Part shown: one piece after another, positions 10,581 to 21,936 of the stretch
Layout of the letters: every line of letters begins with the position of its first letter
Position numbering within the stretch: the first letter of the stretch is position 1
NCBI GenBank assembly: GCA_003427395.1
Contig: BFEA01000247.1
Span: 926,645 to 967,638 of the forward strand
Direction of reading: 5' to 3'
DNA: 40,994 nucleotides
DNA from: Chara braunii
Lineage: Eukaryota > Streptophyta > Charophyceae > Charales > Characeae
Translations under genes and position numbers: made by a program
Notes under the pieces: generated by a model
The model's input: only the letters and a program-made list of their open reading frames with translations
Told to the model about the DNA's origin: nothing
Databases searched by the model: none

Positions 10581-10766
10581 GTGCTCCTTTATGCCCCCGG
10601 TCCGAATGCCTTTTTTTCCCCCTAATCTCTTCGTGCCTTGTTTTGAACCCAGTTGTGCTGTGGGCGGCGTACGCTAAACACGCCTCCCTCCGCCTACTCT
10701 GAATTTGTCCCCTCTAAATGCAGGCCTCACCTATATCCTCCCGCACAAGTGCTTGTCAGCCACCGG
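10581..10766. other. spacer between H1 and D1
   Basis: A 186-bp stretch with a T-run near 10611-10617 and nothing recognisable. It ends ACCGG immediately before D1. Confidence 0.5.
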
Positions 10767-12059
10767 TGTCGGAGGGCCCGACATTCTGGCCCTCCTCGGT
10801 GTGTCAAATTTGCCGCACCGGTTTGACGTTCCAGCCTACGGGGTAAGACGTACCCCACTAGCCCAACCTGAGTGAACCATGGTCCTGCCCGCTCTGCTTA
10901 ACGGCAAGAGGCTGCGCTATGGGTTATCAAGCTTATTAGCCTTGCCCTTTCGGTGGCTAATCCTGCTGAGACCCTACCGCTGAATTTTATTTATATTTTT
11001 GTTATTATTTTTTTTTGCGAAGGGCACGATTAGTCTCGATAATAAATAAAGTAAAATAAAATAATAATGCAGGAAAATAATGAGTAGGCCTAAGTGGTGG
11101 CAGTACTCACTTTGGCCAGGCCTGGATCCAGACCAGAGGGTGCATGTCGAGGCCGTATTTCTGTGGAAGGGTCTGGGTACCAGCTCCACCAGCGGGACTA
11201 CTGGAATTGGGATCAGCGCCAGTGGTAGTACCGTCGGACCTGGTCTACTTAGGTAGTGTCTTCCTTGGTTCCAGCGAGTGCTCAGGTGCCACGTGTCGAC
11301 AGGCTCAGCAGCCAGCTGTCGGCCCAGGGAAACGGCCACTTGGCCGTTACGAGAGGGACCAAAGTTTTGACTTTGGAGTCTAGTTGTTGACATGCACGGG
11401 GCTCAGATAGAGATGATGAGCTGTCGAGTGGCCAAGACGCGCTGTTCTTCAGGGGGAATGTCTCCTGGCAGTTACAAAGGGATGCGGGTTTTTGACCCGT
11501 TGATCAGTTTTGACGTGTACGTGTCACTCGGCCATTACAAGGGAGAACACCAGGGGTACAGGGGGAGTTGCCTTTGGTCGTCGTGCGAGGCGTATCTGAC
11601 GTGCCTTTAGCACCTGTGGGGGTCGAGGGGGATGGATGATGGCAATATACCAGGCGTACAGTGCGCGGGGTTGACTTTTGTGGAGGATATCTCGAGGAGG
11701 GCGCGTGCTCACGGCCTACACAGTTCCCTGATGCTTGACACGAGAACGGGTATGACTGAGCAATTCATGAGATCTGCTGCCCCTCTAGTGGCATGAGTAG
11801 CCACAAACAACAGTCACTTTCGCAGTTGGTGAGACCAGTTGCCTTCACTGAAGAGATACTCAATCATGACCCCTGTCGGCATGACCATCTGCTCTTGCTG
11901 GTGAGAAAGCTGATCATTCTCGCTGGTAACGTGATCACCCAAATCTGGATCCAATCTGTATCGCTGATGGCGTGAACCGTCACACTTGGAGATATGAAAG
12001 CCAGCCATTCCCGTTGCCGGAGAGACTTGCCTTATTACAGGCAGCAAAACCATTAATTA

Positions 12060-12310
12060 CCGATGATGGTTGGATCAACCATTTCCCTCAGTGAAAAGTA
12101 AGCAGAGAGAACAATCACTCTCGCTGGTGAGAGGATCATCTATGCTCGTTGTTCGTGTGAATAACCACTCTCGCTGGTGACAGAATTAGCTGTGTCGTTG
12201 TTGGCACGATCAACCACTCTCCCTGATGAGGCATTCAACCATGCTCGTTGTTGGTAGGATCAGCTACTCCCGCTGGTAAGACGACCGACCACTCCCTCTG
12301 TCGGTTAAAA
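12060..12310 (+). repeat. D1 short repeats around CTCTC-GCTGGT-GAGAG
   Basis: A motif built on CACTCTCGCTGGTGA recurs with irregular 40-60 base spacing (near 12117, 12172, 12211, 12268). At 12118-12133 it is a hairpin CTCTC/GAGAG with loop GCTGGT. The second copy is at 39421-39665. Further weaker instances lie upstream (11880-11940). Confidence 0.65.
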
Positions 12311-12591
12311 TTACTACTACTATTATTATTAATATTTTCCTAATATATGCACTCGCCCTTATGGCTGTCCAGGTACATGCTGGACGCAGTCAGAGTAAAC
12401 CAGGCAACAGTGTGCGAGCAAAAGAAGCTGCGTAGGTGTGAATGGAAGAGAGCAAAAAGGGGAAGAGAGAGAGTCCTGCAATTTGGACACTAGGACGAAA
12501 AGCTAACTATCACTCTTGTACTGAAGATCAAACTAGACTCATTGCAGTCAACTTGAGTCTACTTGTTGTCAAAGTGAGAGAGAGGGAGACA

Positions 12592-12620
12592 AGGACACAG
12601 AGAGAGAGAGAGAGAGAGAA
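12592..12620. repeat. purine AG tract in D1
   Basis: An imperfect AG run. D2 at 39951-40002 instead carries three copies of a 20-base unit built from GGGAC and AGAGAG, so this is a variable simple-sequence site between the two copies. Confidence 0.6.
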
Positions 12621-13349
12621 GAGATACCTGCCTGACTGAGAAGTGGGGAAAGAGTTGAGAGAGTCTGGGATGAGAGTTCCCGTATGAAATTCAGACACGG
12701 TGGTGTATTAATAATCATTACTCTTGATTGGAAGCATGTTTTGGGGATCCGTTTCCACACTTTTCAAGGGCACTTAAAAACATGGAGATTGACCGTTGCG
12801 ATCTTCGTTCTGACAACGTAATGACATCATAAGGGTCAGTCTTCTAACCCGCAGGTGGTTTTCCCCGTCTGACTGTGAAGTGAGAAGTTGAACGGGGTGG
12901 GGAGCAAAAAAAGGAAAATACCAACTGAGAAACTGGGCATGTTTGAGATGATGATGAGACTTGTAGTGCACAGAGAAGCACATGGAGAGGGGAAGAGAGA
13001 AAAAGAGAGAACCAGATCAGGCACGAGTCGAGGGACAAAGTGAAAAGACTGAGCAGAGAGACAAATGAGATATTTAGCGGGAAGAGGGAGATCAAACCAT
13101 GAATCCCCCTCAGTGAGTCATGAAAAAACTTTCTACTTGATTATTTTAGTTTATTTAATTTTGATCACTGCTGCGAATATTAATCAATCTGAATTAATTA
13201 TTATTATTATTAGTAATTTTATGACCAGCCTGTAATTGGCTGATCACTGACTCATGTGCTAGTGACATGTCCGCCCTAAGTGAAGGTCTTTGGTGTCCCG
13301 CAGTTGCCTCAATATAAATTGGCTAATTATGTGTTTCTTTTTCTCTAGA

Positions 13350-13453
13350 GTGATCAACTTTTGATTGACTGATCACACGCAGGTTGCGGCAGCGGTGCCC
13401 AGGCCCTAAGTGAAGGCGATGGGCAAAACACCGCTGCCACACTCAAAGAGAAT
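13350..13453 (+). repeat. D1 hairpin tandem array, left of gap
   Basis: The unit has two hairpins: GTGATCA (13350-13356) / TGATCAC (13370-13376), then a long stem GGCAGCGGTG (13388-13397) / CACCGCTGCC (13439-13448) with inner CCCA/TGGG around the constant GGCCCTAAGTGAAGGC. In D2 the unit repeats with a period of 134 bp, separated by TTTTA pentanucleotides. Confidence 0.85.
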
Positions 13454-14198
13454 NNNNNNNNNNNNNNNNNNNNNNNNNNNNNNNNNNNNNNNNNNNNNNN
13501 NNNNNNNNNNNNNNNNNNNNNNNNNNNNNNNNNNNNNNNNNNNNNNNNNNNNNNNNNNNNNNNNNNNNNNNNNNNNNNNNNNNNNNNNNNNNNNNNNNNN
13601 NNNNNNNNNNNNNNNNNNNNNNNNNNNNNNNNNNNNNNNNNNNNNNNNNNNNNNNNNNNNNNNNNNNNNNNNNNNNNNNNNNNNNNNNNNNNNNNNNNNN
13701 NNNNNNNNNNNNNNNNNNNNNNNNNNNNNNNNNNNNNNNNNNNNNNNNNNNNNNNNNNNNNNNNNNNNNNNNNNNNNNNNNNNNNNNNNNNNNNNNNNNN
13801 NNNNNNNNNNNNNNNNNNNNNNNNNNNNNNNNNNNNNNNNNNNNNNNNNNNNNNNNNNNNNNNNNNNNNNNNNNNNNNNNNNNNNNNNNNNNNNNNNNNN
13901 NNNNNNNNNNNNNNNNNNNNNNNNNNNNNNNNNNNNNNNNNNNNNNNNNNNNNNNNNNNNNNNNNNNNNNNNNNNNNNNNNNNNNNNNNNNNNNNNNNNN
14001 NNNNNNNNNNNNNNNNNNNNNNNNNNNNNNNNNNNNNNNNNNNNNNNNNNNNNNNNNNNNNNNNNNNNNNNNNNNNNNNNNNNNNNNNNNNNNNNNNNNN
14101 NNNNNNNNNNNNNNNNNNNNNNNNNNNNNNNNNNNNNNNNNNNNNNNNNNNNNNNNNNNNNNNNNNNNNNNNNNNNNNNNNNNNNNNNNNNNNNNNNN
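13454..14198. other. assembly gap (745 N)
   Basis: The gap lies inside the tandem hairpin array. The left side ends in the tail of one unit and the right side resumes in the TTTTA spacer of another, so the true length is probably a whole number of ~130-bp units and is not known. Confidence 0.95.
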
Positions 14199-14400
14199 TT
14201 ATTTTATTTTATTTTATTTTGTTTAGTGATCAGTTTCTGATTGGCTGATCACATGCAGGCCGCGGCAGCGGTGCCCAGGCCCTAAGTGAAGGCCAGATGC
14301 TATACTCCGCTGCCACGCTCAGAGAGAGCGATTGATTAGCCTATGATTGGCTGTCCACACATGCTGTGGGCAGCGGTGCCCTGGCCTTAAGGGCGGAAAG
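14199..14400 (+). repeat. D1 hairpin tandem array, right of gap
   Basis: TTTTA repeats lead into GTGATCAG (14226-14233) / CTGATCAC (14245-14252), then GGCAGCGG (14264-14271) / CCGCTGCC (14307-14314). A decayed last unit follows, with GCCCT (14378-14382) / AGGGC (14390-14394). Each unit uses related loop sequence but slightly different stems. Confidence 0.8.
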
Positions 14401-15090
14401 GTTCAATCAAGTCTGAAGCAACAAGACCTAGCTCTGAGAGCATCCAGGTGCATTCCAGATCAAGCCAGCAAGCTGGCTCAAGCCTGCGTGTATGAGCGTG
14501 ATAGTGAGCGAGAGAGAAAGAAAAAAAGGGTGAGTGGGAACTGAGAGATGATCGAGAATAAGGAGGGAGAGAAAGTGAGCGAAACACAGTAAGTGGGATA
14601 AGCAGCAAGCAACAACAGGGCAACAGTCAGCCACAGACTCCAGCTCCGAGAGGGTTGCTGCAGCAGGGCGTCAAGTACCTCATTTATTTAAATATTATTT
14701 TTATTCATTTATTTTATGATTTAAGTATTTATTCAATATTCACCCTCGAAGTTTCGTCACATATAGTGAGGCTGACCAATGGTGGACTCCCAAAAACAGA
14801 GCAATAAGGGGTTGGAAGAGATCTGAGAGGAGGGGAGAGTCAGAGAGAATAATTTTCGTACGGGGTTTTCAGAAGTGTTCTGATCGGGGAACACTGTTTC
14901 ATTTTTGGAGATCTAACCAAAGATCAGACTCTGTCAAACTCAGAGGAACTTAGTTACAAACACTTTGACCGTCCGGATCTCCATTTCAACAATTTTTAGA
15001 CATAATTAAAAATAGAAGCGCGAGCACGAAATTCTCGGATAAGCGGTTTTGTTTTGTACCACTGTTGAACAGGGTTTGCAGAGGTTTGAA

Positions 15091-15272
15091 CCCCGTGTTC
15101 TATTCGAACGAGGCTAGGCCGAGCTCCGCCTCTGTGTTGTATTCAAGCAGGGAGTGTGCATGCTGCATTCCTCAGCTGTACTAGAGCAAAGGTGTGAGCA
15201 GACTGTCCCCCTTTGTGTTGTATATGGACAAAATTTGTACAAGACCGCACCCTGTATTCTATATGAATAGGG
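15091..15272 (+). repeat. hairpin series with shared TGTTGTATTCAA-like loop
   Basis: Four units about 45-60 bases apart share a core like TGTTGTATTCAA. Stems: 15091-15113 GTTC/GAAC inside CC/GG; 15130-15152 CTCTG-type arm with CAGGG; 15212-15232 TTTGT/ACAAA; 15250-15272 TATTC/GAATA inside CCC/GGG. Arms change while pairing is kept, as in the family H arrays. Stems are shorter and less certain here. Confidence 0.6.
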
Positions 15273-17180
15273 AATGACGAGCTGCTACCTTCTGTGAAGT
15301 AAATGCACTGGGATGGTGCCTTAGTGCACCTAGTGCAGCATACGCGGGAGGGACCTTACCTATGCGAGAGAGATAGAACCATAGGAAGCAATGCACTCAG
15401 TATTTGCCACGAATGAATTACGAGCAGCGCTATGAAGAGGTGTAGCCTTGAGCAAAGACTCTTGCGGAAACACAAGTGCTTGCATTAGTGCTTGCATTAG
15501 CAGATCCTGTCTTTGAGCTTTGAATGGTCGAATATCGAGCGTGGTTGAATCTGACATGAACTGCTGGCCGGGTGCATATACCTCACTTATATTTATTCGG
15601 TTCTTCACATGGCTGGCGTAGACACAAGTGAACCATGCATAACAGTGCACTACTGTCAGTGGATACGCTCGTGAACAGGTCAGTCGGAGGTGAATGTATT
15701 TGGTCGCATGTAAGCCTATGGGAGCAACGTTCAGTGAGCTATAATGGTGTTAGTATCGTGTTATTTACAATACTCAGTGAGACTACAAAGCAGTGGCGTA
15801 CCAAGCTGATACTATATAAGATCAGAAGCAGCTACGTGTGAGCACACCAGCAACATGTATGGAGGTGTCACTTGACATAATGCTAACACAATACGAGGAT
15901 GCAACTGCAGCATGCTGGCCAGACCCTAGGATACCATAATAGAAAAGATGAGGTTGAGACAATGGCGGTGTGCTGAGCTAGTACTACGGTAATGCTAAGG
16001 TGTGCTACGATGACAGTGTGCTACGTGAGAATGACAACCACATNNTAATCTNGTGTTATTAGCNACCGGGCTTNCGGAAANANGGAAGAGTTGAGAGGGC
16101 AATAACATACAGAGCATGGTTTCTATAAGAGAAAAAGGGTGTGACGACTTGCTGAACTAATGGAAACTCCATTTTGAGCTAGTCCATGTAGGTCTTTGAA
16201 AAACCAACAATTGTAGGTACAGTAAATGAAGATTGGCCATGAGTTGGAGACTTAGAGGTAAATGAAGAAATTGCACGGACAGAAACGACACTCAACAAAA
16301 ATCATCGGAGCATTATTCGTCCTTGATTGTGGTTATCTATGGCGATGGACTCAGTACAGTATTGGAAAGCATTACCTATCACTAGTACATTAATCAGAGT
16401 GCAGGACTCACTAGTCTGCATCACTCGACAGAATTGCCAATGCTCAGCAGTCCCTCCCAGACACAGGGTAGTAGGGGAAAGTGCTTAACGGTTTGACAGA
16501 CTTGGGACTAGGGGTCTAAGAGCTACAACCTCAAGTCTGTTAAGACACAATAACAGTAAATCAGTTGCCCAAGAGTCCCAGAATAGAGAGTGGGAGGAAA
16601 CTCAAGATTTGAAAACTCAATTCACACTGCAAGATTAGACCTGCAAACTCGGACGCAGATTCAAGCCATTATGTAGACTCATCGGAATTCGGAAGCAGCA
16701 ACACGACAAACTCAAGTTAAATATCGGTAATCAGAGTAGATTTACGTCAGATTTCAGCAAGATTTCACAGCAGTTTCGAGCCAGTGCTCAGTTCAACTTC
16801 GGCATAACTTTATCCAGACTCGACGTAATCAGTTCAGTCTTCAGTAATTTCAGTTTGGATGCAGTGAACTTGGGTCTGTCTATGCAAGTACTGTTTAATT
16901 TCAAAATTAAGATCTAAGTGAGGTTTCTCAAAAGGGGTTCAGTTCAGTCCACAAGTTCAGATCAGTTTTCAGTCTATTCAATAATTCTGACCAGTCGCAA
17001 TGATCTCGGTTTTATCTTAGAAAGTTCCGTTCAGTTTTGAGTGAGTTCATTTCAGATTCTGTGAAAACGGTTGATATCAATGGCAATTCATACCAGACTC
17101 TGAAATTCCTGTTTGATCTCAGTAAGCTCGGGTCAACTTCAGTGAACTTAGATCAGTTTCAGTAAGCAGTGAACCATCAG

Positions 17181-17350
17181 TTTCAGTAAGCTCACTGTAG
17201 ATTCAGAGAAATCAGATCAGTTTCAGTGAGTTCAATTCAGATTTAGAGAAATCAGATCAGCTTCAGTGAGTTCATTTCAGATTCAGAAAAATCAGATCAG
17301 TTTCAGTGAGTTCATTTCAGATTCAGAGAAATCAGATCTATTTCAGCAAG
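17181..17350 (+). repeat. 40-bp tandem repeat
   Basis: The landmark ATCAGATC starts at 17211, 17251, 17291 and 17331, a constant 40-base period with few substitutions. The unit is rich in TCAG/TTCAG words. Looser TTCAG-rich sequence extends upstream to about 16740. A period of 40 is not a multiple of three, so it is not coding. Confidence 0.9.
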
Positions 17351-17362
17351 TTCGTTTTGCCT

Positions 17363-17535
17363 GTTGTGACCAGCATCGTCGCTGGTATCACCGGGACCTC
17401 CCGCTATGGCCAGCACTGCCGCTGCTGTCACCTAAACTGTCCGTTGTGACCAATGTCGTCGCTGCTACCACCGAGACTTCCCGCTATGGCCAGTATTGCC
17501 GCTGCTGTCACCGGAACTGTCCGCTGTGACCAGCG
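17363..17535 (+). repeat. 80-bp tandem repeat made of two hairpin half-units
   Basis: The landmark near GTTGTGAC starts at 17363, 17443 and (variant) 17523. Each unit has two related ~40-bp halves. The first half at 17366-17391 folds with CCAGC (17370-17374) against GCTGG (17381-17385) around loop ATCGTC, plus GTG/CAC outside. A related sequence lies inverted at about 17736-17770. Confidence 0.8.
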
Positions 17536-17735
17536 TCATGTCCGCTGAGAATGGAGTCTGCTGAGCATAAATTGAGACCATCGGTAGAGTTCAACTTAAT
17601 CCGAACTCACTGAGACCGAGAATTGAACTCACTGAGATCGGGGTCACTGAGACCGAGCTAAGACCTGCGTTGATGCTTTCCCTGAAAGCCGCACTTAAAT
17701 ATGAAATCAGGTCTGAACTGAACTTACTGAAAACT

Positions 17736-17840
17736 AGGTTGACTCGGTGATAGCAGCACCAGCGTTGGTCATAGCGGGTTGTCCTGGTGACAACAGCAAC
17801 AGTTATGTCACAGTAAGTGTTTTTGGTGACATCAATGTTC
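17736..17840 (-). repeat. inverted relatives of the 80-bp repeat
   Basis: GGTGATAGCAGCACC followed by GTTGGTCATAGCGGG is close to the reverse complement of the second half-unit at 17402-17433. Two more diverged copies follow to about 17840. Together with 17363-17535 they form an imperfect long inverted repeat around 17640. Confidence 0.65.
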
Positions 17841-18363
17841 GGCAAGACTGATCAGGTGATAAGTGAGCAGCTGTAAAATCAGCGAGCATTTGAGTACAGC
17901 AGGCTCAAGGCAGAAGCTTATTGGGCACGACAGACATATGGAAAGGAGTATACTCAAGACTTGAGTACAGTCATCGGATACATACCACAGCATATCTTCT
18001 CAAGATGTACTTGGACGTGGTGTCAGATGCTCTGAGAGATCAGGATTGAGGTTGAAAGTGAGAGGGGAGAGTGAGAGCACAGACACTGAGCACTGACCAT
18101 GTCCTTGTCATTGTACTCTTGAGATGATACGAGCTCTCATTCTTCCCTCATTCATTTGAACCTGTCATTGCTCGAGTCAGTTGGTCTTCCTTCTTGCATT
18201 AATCTTGCCTGATGATGGCTTTCGTGGATGATTCTGTCACAGTTCTCAAAATCAGATTGACATAATTGATGCATGCATAGAACCCCATAATTTTATGATT
18301 ATTATTTGAATCATTCTCTGCTGTTCTGAATGAAAATAAAAGATTTCTACGACCCGGGACCGG

Positions 18364-18750
18364 TGTCGCGCGCATCGGTCCGGCACCGCACGGGGGCAGC
18401 GCGGGACCCTCTCGGCTGCGTCACGCAGGAGTTGGTCTAAAACCCTTCGTCGCAATATACATGGAGCTTCCACAAGCCGCTCCGGCCGAGTGCGCCAGCC
18501 ATACCTCTTTCGAGCCTCTACAACAGGATTGGGCCTACACGAGGCACGACTTACCTACACCTTATGGGAGCTGTCACCTCCCTTCGGTGGGCGTATCCCC
18601 GCCGAGCTACCAGTCCACAGTACGAAAGCTAATCAGTTGCAATCGCAGAGGTGGACCAGCCNAGGGCGTTTNTCNTTCNNTGTAGCATAGGGGGTACGNG
18701 CGGTAATACGCCTCTATCGNACCNGCACGCGAACCGACATCTTGGGGGCC
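18364..18750 (-). repeat. H2 conserved 3' terminal domain
   Basis: Minus-strand equivalent of 36600-36995, including the GTCCAC/GTGGAC stem. Ambiguous bases at 18662-18725 reduce certainty. Confidence 0.7.
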
Positions 18751-19086
18751 TAAGGTCCCAAGAAGGGCTCGTCGTCGGTCGACTACGACGAATCTCATAC
18801 ACCACGCGCACTCCACTTTACGAACANACATGCACACAAAACAAACATATACGAAACGACACAACAAAAACAACGCGACAACGCTCCTAGCCCCTCGGTA
18901 GCCAACCCATAACTTTCCAATGCGGAATTTGGATAGGCGTCGCGCGCTGAACTTAGTATAAAACCGCGCGGACGAAGGGCCTACTCATATCGACTTGCAA
19001 TGCAGGCGTACGCAAGCAGTCGCAATGATGGCGTACTATGTAGTGCCCATAGTCAAGCGGTCCCTCGTGGATCCGAGTACCGCTTA

Positions 19087-19102
19087 TGACACTCAAGTGT
19101 CA
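19087..19102 (-). repeat. H2 TGACAC/GTGTCA hairpin
   Basis: A perfect 6-bp stem with a 4-base loop at the place where H1 and H3 have CGACAC/GTGTCG. Both members of the outer pair changed together. Confidence 0.8.
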
Positions 19103-20159
19103 GACTTGAAGTATCGTGAGGGCCTAACCCTTCACGACATTGCACGACTGAAGGAATAGTGGTGCAGCCGCCGCGGCACCTCCGGCTCTCGGCCTGGGTG
19201 TCTCGGTAGGCAAATTAAATAGGCTTTGCGCGAGGGAAAACCCCTCCCCTGCAGAGCCTAGGGCTTGGGGTGTCATGGACAAGGACCTCGAATCCCGGCC
19301 CAGGACCAAACGTCCGACTAAGAAAATTATCAAAAAACAAGAAACAAAAATAGAAGGAGAGGCCTCCCCTAAGCCCCTCAGTTTCAGTTTCTGAGCAGGG
19401 CTTTAACATGGGGGGCCTTCAACCTATGCAAACACTTATCCCAAGTATACCTATGTATACGTATATAAGGGTTAAGTATGTGACGATCACTTCTCACGGT
19501 CTCACTGGTGTCTCTCANAATAATACGTATATATGTGATCGTAGGCAACNAGATCCAGAATNTGATTCACAGCACATACCTGCAATCACATCAACGAACC
19601 AAATCAACAACCCACANACTACACGGAGTCAACCCCAACCACCTTCGACACTCATACCCCTCGCTTTAGCCATGCAANCCCCAACCTCCTNTCCAACNAA
19701 CCTTAATTAAATACTCAGTACTTNTNTTAAATGGNCATTCAATANAANTCCGGGTGAAACCTTAATAAAACAANGAAATCACNAGGGCTAAAGNCTTTTA
19801 GGTTGAGTGTGGAGGGAGATTTGAAATTGAGTCGTAGACCGACGAATCGGCAACNGNCCTGTTATCTGTGATAACAGAAGGTGATCCTCAAGGAATCAAG
19901 CTGGATCTAGCTCTGAACTTGAATCAACTGATCAAAAGACCTGTAACACACGGTGGACCAATCCCCAAGCTAAGATCATAAGTGTATGGAGAATACAACT
20001 CCATAATACATCCTCACTTAAAATCTCCTTATAAGCTAAACNTAAGTCTACTTTTAAGTCAGTGCTTAAGCCAAAGGTAGACCAACTGCAGAATCTCCCC
20101 TATTNTGGGTGGATCGCCTGAATCACCACCTGTCAAAATATAATCTATCTCCTCTAAAC

Positions 20160-20700
20160 TAAGAAAATTTCGGCAGCGCTTCCCGTAGGAAAAGTGTNTG
20201 TTCATAATTTATATAAGTCAAAACATGAAAAATATAAATAATTTCTAACTCTGGAAAGCNAAATTTTGTCCAACTCCCTAAATTAGTGAAAATTTGGGCA
20301 GCACTCCCTTTATAAAGGGAGACTTCNCAGANTTATACTNAGTCAGATATGAACTCGAACAACAGCTTGAGCTCAACTTTAGACTGAATTTAACTAACTC
20401 CTTAATTTTNTNGAAATTTCGGCANCACTCCCTCTAGAAAAGTNTTATTCCAAAATTTATACAAGGCTAAGTTCAAATTTTGAAAGTAACTTTGGCTTCC
20501 CACAGTTCAATTTTTGTCTAACTCCCTGAATTAGCAAAAATTTGGGCAGCACTCCCTTTAGAAAAGGACAGTTTTCAGATTTGAACTAAACCAGATATAT
20601 GGAAAAGACAAGTTGAACTCTGACAAGTCAAAAGTTGGCTAACTTCTTCGATTTGTAGAAATTTCAGCAGCGCTTCCCGTAGGAAAAGCAACTCGCCAAG
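20160..20700 (-). repeat. H2 five-unit ~120-bp repeat, A-B-A-B-A order
   Basis: In plus-strand reading, CGGCAGCGCTTCCCGTAGG-type units lie near 20172, 20421 and 20666 and GGGCAGCACTCCCTTTA-type units near 20298 and 20545. The order is the same as in H1 and H3, so the array predates the copies. Confidence 0.85.
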
Positions 20701-21000
20701 ATTTATACAAAGCCAAGTATAAGAAAATATCTCAGAAAATGCAGGAATTGACCTAAGTAAAAAAAAAAAGTTATTACAGAAAATGCGGGAATTGACACTA
20801 ACTCTTATGAGTCTAGCACGTGGCGAGCAACTAAAGCAACTACCTATAAAACTGAAACCCAAACAAACTAGTCATCTCATCCAGTCACATGCAAACCAAA
20901 CCACGAATGTAAGTACTCTCACCATCCCAGGTTCATTCCATATAAATAATTCATGAATCTTCAAGTTCTTGAATCCTTATACCCATCTTACATAAGACGT

Positions 21001-21690
21001 AGAGCTGGACCATTCGTCATGGAAACAATGCCTAACTTGTCTTTATGATATACACGAACAGGTTGCACAACTACTTCTCTCTTCTTTTGGGAAGATGACT
21101 AGGTCATTCGCCATGGAAACAATGCCCAGTCGCCCTGAGCTGTTTAATATCCAAACTTTTAGTATTTCTCTGACTTTGTTAAAAAGAAAGGGCAAATATG
21201 GGCAGGGGACTGAACCATTCACAGTAGAAACAATGTTCAACTTGCCCAGCTATTTCCATTTATACTTCATATTTTTCTTTTTCTCTTCTTAATGATATGG
21301 CTTAACGCTGGACCATTCACAGTAGAAACAATGTCCAACTGCCAGTTCACATGCAAATATACATAAAGTACTTTCCTTTATACTTAGTTTAATTTATGTG
21401 TGTGGTTTTCAGGCAAAACCATTCACCATGGAAACAATGCTTAGCCTTGGACCAAAAATTCTCCCTCAAAATAAACAAGAATTTAAACCCCTTCAATCAG
21501 GCAAACCCTCAGAGTTAACTAAGGTAGTCAGACCATTCACAGTAGAAACAATGCCTGGCTCCCCAAAAAACAATCAAATAAACACAGCGACCAGACCATT
21601 CACAGCAGAAACAATGCGTGGTCGTTCAGAAAACAACCAAATAAACATAGCCCTAAGCCATTCACAGTAGAAACAATGCTCAGGCTTTGG
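21001..21690 (-). repeat. H2 hairpin array, 12-base loop class
   Basis: In plus-strand reading, ATTCACAGTAGAAACAAT or ATTCGCCATGGAAACAAT recurs about eight times, flanked by arms that pair. Examples: CGACCA (21588-21593) / TGGTCG (21619-21624); CCT and AGC (21652-21658) against GCT and AGG (21678-21684). This is the reverse complement of the loop class in H3. Confidence 0.8.
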
Positions 21691-21936
21691 TCGACCCGGT
21701 CAAACGCATGCAGTCTACGTTCCTCCCACCTTCCCCCTGTTCATCCTTAGTCTGCTTTCAATCAGAACAAAGTAGAAACTTAGGCTTCACTCTCACACAT
21801 TCTTTCCAGTTAGTCTAAATGGTCCTGAAGAGAAAACAAAAATCATAGAGACAACACATGCATACGGCAATCATACTACAGGGATATAGGCAAACATGGG
21901 TAGTAGTAGGCTGTACGGATGAAGATGATTTACCTG

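Larger units (their letters stand above)
10767..14330 (+). mobile_element. family D copy 1 (D1), 3' limit unresolved
   Basis: Starts TGTCGG at 10767, with a terminal hairpin TGTCGG ... CCGACA formed by the first 17 bases. It is colinear and highly similar (roughly a few differences per 60 bases) with 38124-40994. Frames shared by both copies, such as a 139-residue minus-strand frame at 10974-11393, differ mainly at amino-acid-changing positions and look non-coding. The element then has a purine-rich tract, hairpin motifs and a tandem hairpin array split by the 745-base gap. TG at the start suggests an LTR-like end. The 3' end cannot be located because D2 leaves the window. Confidence 0.65.
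14401..18363. other. non-coding region between D1 array and H2
   Basis: No gene is recognised. It holds a purine-rich segment (14500-14600), a hairpin series (15091-15272), scattered ambiguous bases (16024-16082), and the 40-bp and 80-bp tandem repeats near 17.2-17.5 kb annotated separately. It could be the rest of family D or a separate element; D2 runs off the window, so this cannot be decided. Confidence 0.5.

Noticed and set aside
3408-10588. A target-site duplication around H1 (GTGCGC / GTGCTC)
   Set aside because: Only 5 of 6 bases match, and the length disagrees with the 8-base candidate around H3 and with no match around H2; not strong enough to call.
10974-11393. A 139-residue minus-strand frame kept in both D copies (also 38331-38750)
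   Set aside because: Differences between copies mostly change amino acids, including the last residue, and no domain is recognisable. It persists because the copies are young.
12211-12245. A hammerhead-ribozyme-like CTGATGAG in family D (also 39572-39606)
   Set aside because: The required GAAA core and three-stem arrangement were not found nearby.
13410-14240. A 276-codon frame
   Set aside because: It consists almost wholly of N from the assembly gap; there is no real sequence behind it.
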